Positions 1 through 8,113 of a stretch of DNA of 64,000 nucleotides are shown piece after piece. The notes under the pieces are model-generated. The model did no database searches and was not told where the DNA came from. It was given only the letters and a program-made list of their open reading frames with translations. Made by a program: the position numbers and the translations under genes. Origin of the DNA: Desulfitobacterium dichloroeliminans LMG P-21439 (GTDB lineage Bacteria; Bacillota; Desulfitobacteriia; Desulfitobacteriales; Desulfitobacteriaceae); NCBI RefSeq assembly GCF_000243135.2, contig NC_019903.1:31001-95000 (forward strand). Reading direction: 5' to 3'. How positions within the stretch are numbered: position 1 is the first letter of the stretch; every line of letters begins with the position of its first letter.

Positions 1-111
1 GAGGAGAATAAGCCGGAACGGGGACCTGCTGTACCGGTTGGTGGTAAAGGCCGTCAAGAAGGACGCTATAAGAAAGGGGAAAAGTACAAAGGAAAGAGTG
101 AGAAAGTATGA
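1..111 (+). CDS. 3' end of a PSP1-domain protein (YaaT-like), partial
   Basis: An open frame enters from the left edge and ends at a TGA at 109-111. The 36 visible residues are very basic and glycine-rich, ending in Lys/Gly/Glu repeats, like the tail of clostridial YaaT (PSP1 domain) proteins. The stop overlaps the ATG of yabA by the ATGA arrangement, so the two are probably translationally coupled. YaaT precedes yabA in B. subtilis. No diagnostic domain is inside the window, so the name rests on context alone. Confidence 0.55.
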   Translation, partial: EENKPERGPAVPVGGKGRQEGRYKKGEKYKGKSEKV

Positions 112-419
112 GTCAATTGACCCAGGCCTTAACAGAAGTGGAGGAGAAACTAAACTCCTTGATTGAAGAAGTGCAGCGTTTGCGGCCTTATGTGACAAGC
201 CTGGAAGAAGAAAATGCCAGGTTGAAGCGAGAGCTTTGTTCCCTGCCGGAGCAGGAGACAGAGCGGGTGATCGCTAATGCTGAGCGGATACAGGGTGTTG
301 CTCATGACAACTTGGAGCGGCTTTATAGTGAAGGGTTCCATGTCTGCCATTTGCATTTTGGGCAGCCTTTAGAAGAGGGAGATTGTCTCTTCTGCATGGG
401 CTTCCTACGCAAAGATTAG
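108..419 (+). CDS. yabA: Replication initiation control protein YabA
   Basis: 103 aa, close to the family length. Residues 1-60 are a leucine/glutamate-rich heptad pattern predicted to form the tetramerising coiled coil. The C-terminus carries the zinc cluster signature: Cys80 and nearby His81/His83, then Cys93 and Cys96 in a CxxC. In B. subtilis YabA binds DnaA and the DnaN clamp and restrains initiation at oriC. It overlaps the preceding PSP1 gene by ATGA and is followed 19 bp later by rsmI, the usual order. This agrees with an origin-proximal location, relevant to the DnaA-box cluster at 41.2 kb. Confidence 0.9.
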   Translation: MSQLTQALTEVEEKLNSLIEEVQRLRPYVTSLEEENARLKRELCSLPEQETERVIANAERIQGVAHDNLERLYSEGFHVCHLHFGQPLEEGDCLFCMGFLRKD

Positions 420-438
420 TGAGATTGGAGCGGTTCTT

Positions 439-1284
439 TTGGCAACGGTTCAAGGGGGAACCCTTTATATCTGTGCAACTCCCATTGGAAATTTGGGGGA
501 TATCACCTTAAGAGCTTTAGAGGTACTGAAGAGTGTAGACCTCATTGCAGCGGAGGATACCCGTCATTCTCGAAAATTATTGGATCATTACGGCATCACT
601 ACCCCCCTGACCAGTTATCATGAACATAATGAAAAAGGAAAGGCCTTAGAACTGGTCAAGCGCTTAGAGCAAGGAGCGACTATTGCGTTGATTTCTGATG
701 CTGGAATGCCGGGGATATCGGACCCGGGTCAAGAGATCATTCAGCTTTGTTTAGCAAGGGGACTTTCCTTGGATGTATTACCGGGGGCCAATGCGGGGCT
801 TACTGCTCTGTTACTCTCAGGTATGCCTAATGACCATTTTTTATTCCATGGTTTTTTGCCCTCTCAATCTAGTGCTCGCAAGAAAGAATTGCAAAATTAT
901 GCGCAGCTGCCCTTCACGCAGATTTTTTATGAAGCTCCACATCGCTTGTTAGCAACCTTGGGGGATATCCTCATGGTTTTTGGTGAGCGGGAGGCTGCTG
1001 TGGTGAGAGAAATCACCAAGCTCCATCAAAATGTGCATAAGGGGAATTTAAGCGCGCTCATTGAGGAGTTTCAAACCAACAGCCCTCGAGGAGAGATCTG
1101 TTTATTGATCGCACCCTATATTCCCACTTTGCCGGTCGGTGGGGCAGAGGAATGGAGTGAGGAAGTGGAAGGTCTTAAAGAGCAGGGAATGAAGCCCAAT
1201 GAGGCGATGAAAGAGGTTGCGCAAAAGTATGGGGTAAGCAAGCGCGAAATCTATCAGGCAGTTCTTAAGTATAAAAATAGCTAA
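439..1284 (+). CDS. rsmI: 16S rRNA (cytidine(1402)-2'-O)-methyltransferase RsmI
   Basis: 281 aa SAM-dependent methyltransferase of the tetrapyrrole-methylase fold, which modifies C1402 of 16S rRNA. The N-terminal GTLYICATPIGNLGDI, the EDTRHSRKLL segment and SDAGMPGISDPG are hallmark motifs. The usual PGPSA loop reads PGANA here, a mild divergence. The start is a TTG at 439 with a GGAG 10 bp upstream. The Lys-rich C-terminal end (KYGVSKREIYQ) is the usual small helical domain. It lies in the yabA-rsmI cluster and faces the convergent abrB gene across a hairpin at 1372-1394. Confidence 0.93.
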   Translation: MATVQGGTLYICATPIGNLGDITLRALEVLKSVDLIAAEDTRHSRKLLDHYGITTPLTSYHEHNEKGKALELVKRLEQGATIALISDAGMPGISDPGQEIIQLCLARGLSLDVLPGANAGLTALLLSGMPNDHFLFHGFLPSQSSARKKELQNYAQLPFTQIFYEAPHRLLATLGDILMVFGEREAAVVREITKLHQNVHKGNLSALIEEFQTNSPRGEICLLIAPYIPTLPVGGAEEWSEEVEGLKEQGMKPNEAMKEVAQKYGVSKREIYQAVLKYKNS

Positions 1285-1365
1285 AGAAAAGGACGACAAA
1301 CTTGGCAGGTGCCCTAGTTGCGTTATACTATCAACCGATACAACTGATGGATTTCTGATAGGTAT

Positions 1366-1394
1366 AAAAAAATAGAAGGCTTGATGCCTTCTAT
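1366..1394 (-). terminator. Rho-independent terminator of abrB
   Basis: A perfect 9-bp inverted repeat (ATAGAAGGC / GCCTTCTAT, loop TTGAT). On the minus strand it is followed by an uninterrupted run of seven T. It therefore fits as the abrB terminator and may also stop rsmI read-through. Confidence 0.8.
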
Positions 1395-1450
1395 ATGTAG
1401 ATTATTCTTTTTTGGGTGGGAATGGCTTCTAATTAAGTGCCAGTGTTGTA

Positions 1451-1720
1451 TTAAACAGCTTCAGATTGGCCAGAGGCGGCTTCGCCCATAGCGGCCGCGC
1501 ATTCGCGACAAACATTTTTGCCACGGAATACTTGAATATCTGCAGCATTATTACAAAACACACATGCAGGCTCATATTTTTTGAGAATGATTTTCTCTTG
1601 ATCAACATAGATCTCTAGAGCGTCTTTTTCGTCGATTCCCAGGGTTCTACGCAGTTCGATAGGTAATACAACACGACCTAATTCGTCTACTTTTCTTACA
1701 ATTCCGGTTGATTTCATCAT
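1451..1720 (-). CDS. abrB: AbrB-family transition-state regulator
   Basis: 89 aa. Residues 1-50 are the swapped-hairpin SpoVT/AbrB DNA-binding domain (STGIVRKVDELGRVVLPIE). The C-terminal half differs from Bacillus AbrB in carrying Cys53, Cys56, Cys71 and Cys74, a likely zinc ribbon common in clostridial AbrB proteins. Two adjacent ATGs sit 6-9 bp after a GAGGAGG site. A consensus-like promoter and a Spo0A box lie upstream (separate entries), so repression by Spo0A~P as in Bacillus is likely. It sits in reverse orientation between rsmI and metG, as in B. subtilis. Confidence 0.92.
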   Translation of the reverse strand: MMKSTGIVRKVDELGRVVLPIELRRTLGIDEKDALEIYVDQEKIILKKYEPACVFCNNAADIQVFRGKNVCRECAAAMGEAASGQSEAV

Positions 1721-1743
1721 AAGTCCTCCTCGATCTTACATCT

Positions 1744-1794
1744 TTCGACACAATGCAACAACCTTATGATACCAATCATACCATTTAAAGTCAA
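1744..1794 (-). promoter_or_regulatory. abrB promoter with downstream Spo0A box
   Basis: Reading the minus strand: -35 TTGACT (1794-1789), 17-bp spacer, -10 TATCAT (1771-1766), predicted start near 1759. A perfect 0A-box core TGTCGAA occupies 1750-1744, about +10 to +16. In B. subtilis Spo0A~P represses abrB from boxes just downstream of the start, so position and sequence both fit. No second perfect box is visible. Confidence 0.65.
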
Positions 1795-1920
1795 CGGATT
1801 TTTTCAAGTAAAATGGAATTTTTTTCAGCTAATATTATCATGCTAAAGAGAATGATTTTTTATTATATGATATAAAAGTGATAAAATAGGGGAAACGTCT
1901 AGAAGAGAGGATGGTCCAAC

Positions 1921-3900
1921 TTGAAATATTATATTACGACACCGATTTTTTACCCCAATGCCAGCCCCCACATTGGGACTGCCTATACCACTGTAGCTGC
2001 CGATACCTTTGCTCGTTATCATCGCCTCAAAGGGGATGATGTATATTTCCTAACGGGTACCGATGAGAACGCTCAGAAGATTGTCCGGTCAGCGGAAAGC
2101 AAGGGCTTAGAACCGAGAGTCTATGTGGATGGAATTGTGGAGCGGTTTAAGGCCTTGTGGGATGAGTTGGATATTTCCTATGATGACTTTATCCGGACGA
2201 CGGAAGAACGCCACCATCGGGTGGTGCAGAAGATTTTTACGAAGCTCTATGAGCAAGGGGATATCTATAAATCGGAGTATGAAGGCTGGTACTGCACTCC
2301 TTGTGAGACCTTCTGGACAGAAAACAAGCTGGTTGATGGGAAATGTCCTAACCCCGATTGCGGGCGTGAGGTTGAGCTGCTCAAGGAAGAAAGTTATTTC
2401 TTCAGGCTTTCTAAATATCAAGATGCCCTTTTGCAATACATTAAGAACAACCCGGATTTCATTCAGCCTTCATCTCGCCGCAATGAGATGATTAAATTTA
2501 TCGAAGGGGGTTTAGAGGATCTTTGTGTATCCCGTACAACCTTCCAATGGGGGATTCAAGTTCCCTTTAACCCGAAGCATGTAGTCTATGTCTGGTTAGA
2601 TGCGCTCATTAACTATATCTCCGCTTTGGATTATCCGGATGGGGATTTGTATAAACGCTATTGGCCTGCTGAAGTGCACTTAATGGGGAAGGATATCGTC
2701 CGTTTCCATGCGGTGATTTGGCCAATTATTTTGATGGCTTTAGATATTCCTTTACCCAAGCTTGTCTATGGTCACGGCTGGTATCTAAGTAAAGAAGGGG
2801 GTAAAATCTCCAAGTCACGGGGTAATGTTCAGGACTCCTTCGAGCTAATTAGGCGTTATGGGTCAGATGCCATCCGTTATTTTCTCCTGCGCGATATGCA
2901 GGCCGGAGCTGATGGTGCGTATTCAGAAGATAATTTAGTAGAGCGGTTAAATAGTGATTTAGCCAATGACTTAGGAAATTTTGTTTCGCGAAGTTTGGCG
3001 ATGATCGTGAAATACCGTGGTGGTGTTATTCCTAAGGGCGGGTCCTCAACGAACTTGGAAGAGGAACTGGTCGCCTTGAGTCAAGAAGTTATTGTTAAGC
3101 TGGAGGAGCGATTAGAGGCTCATGATCCGGCGGGTGCCTTAGAAAACCTCTGGCGCCTAGTCGCTCGCCTAAATAAATATGTGGATGAAACAGCACCGTG
3201 GACCCTCGCAAAACAGGAAGATCAACAAGCTCGCTTAGATACGGTTCTCCATACCTTCGCTGAGGCTATTCGCATCCTCGGTATTCTCTGTTCTCCCTTT
3301 ATGCCCAAGCTGACTCCAAAGATGTTTCAGCAGTTAGGAATCTCTGAGGATTTGCTCCTTTGGGAAGAGGCCCAGTGTTGGGATGCCTTAGGAGAAGGGA
3401 TTCAGGTGGCAAGAGGAGAAGCCTTATTCCCAAGAATTGATGTGTCACAATTTACAGTTGAAGAGGAGAAAATAGCAGTGAATGAAGTGAATGTAAATAA
3501 AAATGCTGAAGAGTCTGTTAAAATGGTTCCATCCGAGGGAGTTGTACCAGAGAAAGAAGATTTTGAGCCAATTAAAGAGGAAGTCTCTATCGATGACTTT
3601 GCGAAATTAGATTTTCGTGTGGCTAAAGTTCTTCATGCTGAAAAAGTTGAGAAAACCGATAAGCTCTTAAAGCTTGAAATCGAAGTAGCGGGAAAACCTC
3701 GAACCATCGTCTCTGGAATTGCCCAACATTATGCGCCGGAAGATCTAGTAGGTAAGCATGTGGTGATTGTGGCCAACCTAAAACCAGCTAAACTAAGGGG
3801 AATTCTGTCTGAAGGGATGATTCTGGCGGCTTCCCATGAAGGTATCTTGGAAGTGCTAACCTTGGACAAAGATATTCCTGGGGGAGCGAGAGTTAAATGA
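1921..3900 (+). CDS. metG: Methionyl-tRNA synthetase
   Basis: 659 aa class I aminoacyl-tRNA synthetase charging tRNA-Met. The HIGH motif appears as HIGT at residues 17-20, a four-cysteine zinc knuckle (CTPC...CPNPDC) around residues 125-147, and KISKS of the KMSKS loop near residue 297. The last ~100 residues (from DDFAKLDFRVAKV) are the EMAP-II-like tRNA-binding domain that dimerises the enzyme. Translation starts at a TTG preceded by a GAGAGGATGG site. The last codons overlap tatD by ATGA, indicating one operon. No T-box leader is visible upstream. Confidence 0.97.
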   Translation: MKYYITTPIFYPNASPHIGTAYTTVAADTFARYHRLKGDDVYFLTGTDENAQKIVRSAESKGLEPRVYVDGIVERFKALWDELDISYDDFIRTTEERHHRVVQKIFTKLYEQGDIYKSEYEGWYCTPCETFWTENKLVDGKCPNPDCGREVELLKEESYFFRLSKYQDALLQYIKNNPDFIQPSSRRNEMIKFIEGGLEDLCVSRTTFQWGIQVPFNPKHVVYVWLDALINYISALDYPDGDLYKRYWPAEVHLMGKDIVRFHAVIWPIILMALDIPLPKLVYGHGWYLSKEGGKISKSRGNVQDSFELIRRYGSDAIRYFLLRDMQAGADGAYSEDNLVERLNSDLANDLGNFVSRSLAMIVKYRGGVIPKGGSSTNLEEELVALSQEVIVKLEERLEAHDPAGALENLWRLVARLNKYVDETAPWTLAKQEDQQARLDTVLHTFAEAIRILGILCSPFMPKLTPKMFQQLGISEDLLLWEEAQCWDALGEGIQVARGEALFPRIDVSQFTVEEEKIAVNEVNVNKNAEESVKMVPSEGVVPEKEDFEPIKEEVSIDDFAKLDFRVAKVLHAEKVEKTDKLLKLEIEVAGKPRTIVSGIAQHYAPEDLVGKHVVIVANLKPAKLRGILSEGMILAASHEGILEVLTLDKDIPGGARVK

Positions 3901-4658
3901 TTTGGGACACGCATGCCCATTTGGACGATCCTCGCTTTGAGGGAGACTTCCAGCAGATTCTTGAAAATATGAGGCTAGCGCAAATCACTCGAGTTACGAA
4001 TGTGGGTTTCGATTTACCCTCCTCCGAACGGTCAGTACGCCTTGCCCACCAGCATGAATCCATATATGCGGCCATTGGAGTTCATCCACATGATGCCCAA
4101 GGGGCTACTGACGCTACCTGGGAACGTCTCAGCCAATTGGCTCAAGAAGATAAGGTGATTGCCTGGGGGGAGATCGGGCTGGATTACTATCGTGATTTAT
4201 CCCCCCGTAAGATTCAGCAAGAGGTGTTTATTCACCAGATTGAACTGGCTGACCAAGCGGGGCTTCCCATCATTATTCATAATCGGGATGCCCATCAAGA
4301 TCTCTTAAACATCGTGAAAGCCCACAACCCTAAAAAGGGAGGGGTGTTCCATTGTTATTCGGGATCTTGGGAAATGGCTAAAATCCTCCTAAAGCTGGGA
4401 TTTTATCTTTCCTTTGCCGGCCCCCTTACCTTTAAGAATAATCGGAATACGGTAGAGGTGGCCAAGCAAGTCCCACTCGACCGTTTCCTAGTGGAGACAG
4501 ATTCGCCCTACTTGACTCCGGAGCCTTATCGAGGCAAGCGGAACGAGCCTGCCCGGGTTCGGGAAGTGGTTGCCCGGTTGGGGGAGATACGGGGCATGGA
4601 GATTGACGAAGTTGCTCAGTTGGCCTTTGAAAATGGGAATAGGTTGTTTGGGTTATAG
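3897..4658 (+). CDS. tatD: TatD-family metal-dependent hydrolase (YabD)
   Basis: 253 aa TIM-barrel hydrolase. Metal ligands are visible in order: HAHLD at residue 5, GEIGLDYY in the middle, HNRDAH, HCYSG and the terminal ETDSPYL. Family members act as 3'-5' DNA/RNA exonucleases or D-aminoacyl-tRNA/peptide hydrolases; which applies here cannot be read from sequence. It overlaps metG by 4 bp, the conserved metG-tatD pair of Firmicutes, and is closed by a terminator. Confidence 0.93.
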   Translation: MIWDTHAHLDDPRFEGDFQQILENMRLAQITRVTNVGFDLPSSERSVRLAHQHESIYAAIGVHPHDAQGATDATWERLSQLAQEDKVIAWGEIGLDYYRDLSPRKIQQEVFIHQIELADQAGLPIIIHNRDAHQDLLNIVKAHNPKKGGVFHCYSGSWEMAKILLKLGFYLSFAGPLTFKNNRNTVEVAKQVPLDRFLVETDSPYLTPEPYRGKRNEPARVREVVARLGEIRGMEIDEVAQLAFENGNRLFGL

Positions 4659-4696
4659 GCCTTTGCAACGATGAATAAAGGGTAGCTACAAGGACT

Positions 4697-4733
4697 CCAG
4701 TTCTGCAATGTGGGACTGGGTGTTCTTTTTTTT
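4697..4733 (+). terminator. Terminator after metG-tatD
   Basis: A 7-bp stem (CCAGTTC / GGACTGG, one G-U pair) with a 9-nt loop, followed after 6 nt by a run of eight T. Confidence 0.7.
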
Positions 4734-4770
4734 ATGCCTCTAACATACCTTTTTAGCGGGGGGGAATAGT

Positions 4771-5604
4771 ATGTATTCATTACCTATAGCTACCTATACC
4801 GATTATTGGCGTTCCGCAAAGAATCGTAGTTTGACTATGGGTGGAACCTTGGTTTTAGCCGGGAGTACTTTGATGGCTGTGCCGCCTGATACTTTTCCGG
4901 AGAAAATTGAGTGGAGGTTACCGATATTAGAGTTCGAGGATGTAGCATTGACCACGCAGAGGCCAGCCATCCCGATTGAAGAAGGGATATCAGGGATTGA
5001 AAGCTCTACCATCGATAGTGCTAATGCTGTGCCGGCCTTTCCTAGTATTAACGGGCAGGTGGCTATGACCTATCGGATTGAAGATGTGGAGATTCCTATG
5101 GGTACAGAATATATTGAGTCAGATAAAATTCTGCCGGGAAACTCCCAGATAAGTGAAGAAGGTCAAGTAGGCATTGAACGCCACGTTATACGCACCACAA
5201 CTGTAGGAGGTGAGCTGACTGATGAACAAATGATTCATCAGTTTACTCTTAATGCTCCGAAGAAGAGAGTTGTCATCCAAAACACAAAACCGGTTGTACC
5301 CCTTCCGGTAGATTTAAGCCAGTTTAATGTTGTAAATACTTTTGAAGTAGAGGCTACCGCCTATACCTATACAGGTAATCCGACAGCAACGGGAGTTTGG
5401 CCCAGAGAGGGTCTAATTGCGGTGGACCCACGAATCATTGCCTTGGGGACTGAAGTCTATGTGGAAGGATATGGGTACGCCATTGCAGCTGACACGGGAG
5501 GAGCTATTAAGGGCAACATCATCGATGTTTTTTTTCCCAGCTTTCAGCGCTGTATCGAATGGGGGAGAAGACCGGTAACCATCCACATTCTGGCAAATAA
5601 ATAA
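4771..5604 (+). CDS. 3D-domain cell-wall protein
   Basis: 277 aa. A hydrophobic stretch near residues 22-35 may anchor or export the protein. The middle (residues 40-185) is a low-similarity linker. The last ~85 residues form a 3D domain, with the three aspartates in AVDPRI, AADTGG and IIDVFF plus the AIKGN motif. This double-psi beta-barrel is related to lytic transglycosylases (MltA/resuscitation-type wall enzymes). A long G-rich ribosome site precedes the ATG. The C-terminus is clearly paralogous to the next gene, but this one lacks the DUF348/G5 repeats. Confidence 0.8.
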   Translation: MYSLPIATYTDYWRSAKNRSLTMGGTLVLAGSTLMAVPPDTFPEKIEWRLPILEFEDVALTTQRPAIPIEEGISGIESSTIDSANAVPAFPSINGQVAMTYRIEDVEIPMGTEYIESDKILPGNSQISEEGQVGIERHVIRTTTVGGELTDEQMIHQFTLNAPKKRVVIQNTKPVVPLPVDLSQFNVVNTFEVEATAYTYTGNPTATGVWPREGLIAVDPRIIALGTEVYVEGYGYAIAADTGGAIKGNIIDVFFPSFQRCIEWGRRPVTIHILANK

Positions 5605-5642
5605 CAGGAAATAGAAATGATGTAATATATATCCATAATTTA

Positions 5643-5671
5643 TTGACATGTTGCGATGTTTAGGTTAAAAT
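5643..5671 (+). promoter_or_regulatory. Sigma-A promoter of the yabE-like gene
   Basis: TTGACA (5643-5648), 17-bp spacer, TAAAAT (5666-5671). The predicted start near 5678 lies downstream of an in-frame ATG at 5656. This argues that the protein starts at the ATG at 5707, which has a TTGGAGG site 6 bp upstream. Confidence 0.75.
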
Positions 5672-5706
5672 CCCAATGTAGGTCAGAGTTATATTGGAGG
5701 GATGAG

Positions 5707-6876
5707 ATGTTAGAGAAGACACGAACTTCGGTCTTTTCCTTAGTTCGTAGCTCCCGTAAAGCCCAAATCTCCGTTACATTACTGACTGTAGCTTTCATCG
5801 TAGCATCAGTATTTTTATTGAAAGCCGAGACGATTACCGTTGAAATCGATGGAGGAAAACAAAGCCTCACAACCCTCCATTCGTCAGTTGGTAAAGCTCT
5901 TGAGCGTTCAAAGCTTGGTATCTATCCAGAGGATATTGTGGAACCGAATCGCGATACATTAGTTAGCAAAGGACTCGAGGTTAAAATCACGCGAAGTATT
6001 CCAATCGAGCTAACAGTTGACGGGCAGCTGTATTCTGTAAGAACAACGGCACCCACCGTGGGTGCATCATTAGAGGATTTGTCGAATCGTTTAGGGTTGA
6101 ATCTCAAAGTAACGGATGAGGTTAATATCGATCGTGAATCTATTATGGTAGCCGATGCCAAACTAGAAGTTCGTCGGGCAGTACCGATTAAAGTCCAAGT
6201 CGATGCTCAAGAAATTGATACATACTTGGCGCCTCGTACAGTTGAAGAGGCCTTAGAAAAACTTGAGATCGTATTAGGTGAAAAAGATAAGGTATCCCTT
6301 CCCATGAACCATGTATTAGAGGCAGAGGATGAGATCCGAGTGGTTCGGGTAGAGGAAAAAGTGGAAACGATTAAGAGCGAGGTCCCCTTTCAGACCGTTG
6401 CTCAGACGGCGGATTTTCCAGTAGGATTGCCCGACCGCATTGTGACAAGAGGGGCAAGCGGTGAACATGAGCAGGTGGTAAAGATCACTCTCGAAGATGG
6501 TAAAGAGGTTTCGCGACAAGTATTGAGACAGGAAGTTTTACGGGCTCCTGTCACTCAAGTGGTTTCCCGTGGATCTCAGACGAAAGTTTCTCGTGGTGGT
6601 CAAACCTTTGAATTTAAAAGAGCTTATTTAATGAGAGCAACCGCCTATTCTGGAGGTGGCATAACAGCCACAGGTCATAATGTTCGCTATGGGGTAATCG
6701 CTGTTGACCCGCGAGTAATTCCTTTAGGCACAGAAGTTTATGTTGAAGGATATGGTGAGGCAACTGCACTGGACACCGGTGGTGCGATTAAAGGGAACCG
6801 GGTTGATTTATATATGAATACGGAGGCGGCAGCCTGGACTTGGGGTGTTCGTTCCGTTGTGGTTTATGTAAAGTAG
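5707..6876 (+). CDS. yabE: YabE-like protein: DUF348 repeats, G5 domain, 3D domain
   Basis: 389 aa from the ATG at 5707. A membrane or signal segment lies at about residues 20-38 (VTLLTVAFIVASVFLL). Then come three DUF348 repeats, a G5 domain (about residues 210-285) that is thought to bind wall sugars, and a C-terminal 3D domain with VDPRVIPLGTEVYVEGYG and DTGGAIKGN. The layout matches B. subtilis YabE and Rpf-like wall-remodelling factors. It sits in the yabE position, after tatD and before rnmV/ksgA. It has its own promoter and a strong terminator. Confidence 0.9.
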   Translation: MLEKTRTSVFSLVRSSRKAQISVTLLTVAFIVASVFLLKAETITVEIDGGKQSLTTLHSSVGKALERSKLGIYPEDIVEPNRDTLVSKGLEVKITRSIPIELTVDGQLYSVRTTAPTVGASLEDLSNRLGLNLKVTDEVNIDRESIMVADAKLEVRRAVPIKVQVDAQEIDTYLAPRTVEEALEKLEIVLGEKDKVSLPMNHVLEAEDEIRVVRVEEKVETIKSEVPFQTVAQTADFPVGLPDRIVTRGASGEHEQVVKITLEDGKEVSRQVLRQEVLRAPVTQVVSRGSQTKVSRGGQTFEFKRAYLMRATAYSGGGITATGHNVRYGVIAVDPRVIPLGTEVYVEGYGEATALDTGGAIKGNRVDLYMNTEAAAWTWGVRSVVVYVK

Positions 6877-6966
6877 GATTATTTTATGTAAGCCATGGAT
6901 TTAAATGAAAGTGACCTACATTACTTTCATGGTACATCGACAAGAAGACTATGGAAATAAAGGAAA

Positions 6967-7003
6967 ATGAGGTTCTCCAAATCATGGAGGGCCTCATTTT
7001 TTT
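6967..7003 (+). terminator. Terminator after yabE-like gene
   Basis: ATGAGG and CTCC pair with GGAG and CCTCAT around a 7-nt loop, with a 2x2 internal loop, followed by seven T. Confidence 0.85.
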
Positions 7004-7095
7004 ACTGCTTCCATCATATCTTGGTAAAGAATGCAGTAAACATAGAGAATGCAAAGAGCTTTGCTGACGAATGAAAGAATCGAGGGGTGAGCAAA

Positions 7096-7812
7096 ATGCG
7101 TAAACCCGTAGTGATTCCTGGCAAACGAACCCAGGGCATGGCGATAATTATCGTGATTACTCTTATGCTTGGCTTAGTCATATCAGTATTCCATCAGGGA
7201 TCTGCGGCAGTGCTTGGTCCACAGGAGACAAAGTATAAGGTTGTGTTGGATGCCGGACACGGCGGTTATGATCCGGGTGCCATTACCAAGCAAGGGGTCT
7301 ATGAAAAAGAAATTAACCTAGAAATGGCTAAGCGGATTAAGGAACTGCTTGGACCTGCAGGAATCGAGATAACCCTGACTCGAGAAGAGGATATCGATTA
7401 TGTTCCTGAAGGGGTACGGGGTAGACAGTCAAAAAAACAAGCTGATCTTAATCATCGTATTTCTCTTGCCACTAAAGCGGAGGCGGACGCGTTGATCAGC
7501 TTACACTTGAATGCCACGCCCTCGGGAAAAAATACAGGCGCGGAGACCTTTTATCATTTTCAATCCGAACCGGGCAAAATGCTGGCCGAGACCATTCAGC
7601 AAGAGCTTATTAAAGTCCCGGGGATGAATCGTCGCATTGCCAAACCGGGAGAGTTTTATCTAATTAAGAATTCTCCGATGCCGGCAGTGATTGTGGAATT
7701 AGGGTATATCAGTAATCCGAAAGAGTTTGCTAAGCTACAGCAACCTTGGTATCAGGATCAGTTGGCACAAGCCGTTGCAAAAGGGGTGGCTAATTATTTT
7801 GGCTTGCCTTAA
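7096..7812 (+). CDS. cwlD: N-acetylmuramoyl-L-alanine amidase CwlD
   Basis: 238 aa from the ATG at 7096, which has a GAGGGGTGAG site 5 bp upstream. A GTG at 7087 is in frame but poorly placed. A signal anchor spans about residues 15-33. The Amidase_3 domain shows the zinc ligands in LDAGHGG, the Glu of EKEINL and the His of SLHLNA, plus the catalytic Glu of VIVELGYISN. In spore formers CwlD removes the peptide from muramic acid so that the cortex muramic-delta-lactam can form. The gene stands alone, preceded by a terminator. Confidence 0.88.
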   Translation: MRKPVVIPGKRTQGMAIIIVITLMLGLVISVFHQGSAAVLGPQETKYKVVLDAGHGGYDPGAITKQGVYEKEINLEMAKRIKELLGPAGIEITLTREEDIDYVPEGVRGRQSKKQADLNHRISLATKAEADALISLHLNATPSGKNTGAETFYHFQSEPGKMLAETIQQELIKVPGMNRRIAKPGEFYLIKNSPMPAVIVELGYISNPKEFAKLQQPWYQDQLAQAVAKGVANYFGLP

Positions 7813-8113
7813 GTGGAAAAAGTGAAAAAGGAGTCAGATCAATTTTCATGTATGCCAATTTTCCTGGATAATATCAATTGGATAGCAGAATATAGAGGTA
7901 GAAATGAAAATTAAGTGCCTTGATATGATGAACTGATGGTTTAGATAGAAGTAATAGTATAAAAAGGATAGACTTTTTGTGCTTTTTTGGGATTTAAGTC
8001 AAGCTAATGTAAAATAGTGGATTCGCATTCTTGCCATCCTTATACATAAGGAGAATTGAAGAGGGGACAATAAAGTCAGGTGACCGAATCAAGATGAAGG
8101 AGTTGATTTCTGA
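7813..8113 (+). other. Intergenic stretch cwlD to GH18 gene with nested inverted repeats
   Basis: No coding potential seen. It holds two nested inverted repeats: a perfect 9-bp pair AATTTTCAT (7841-7849) / ATGAAAATT (7914-7922) enclosing CCAATT (7855-7860) / AATTGG (7876-7881). Further on there is a T-rich stretch near 7970-7990 that could act as a weak stop. No convincing promoter was found for the downstream gene. Confidence 0.5.
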
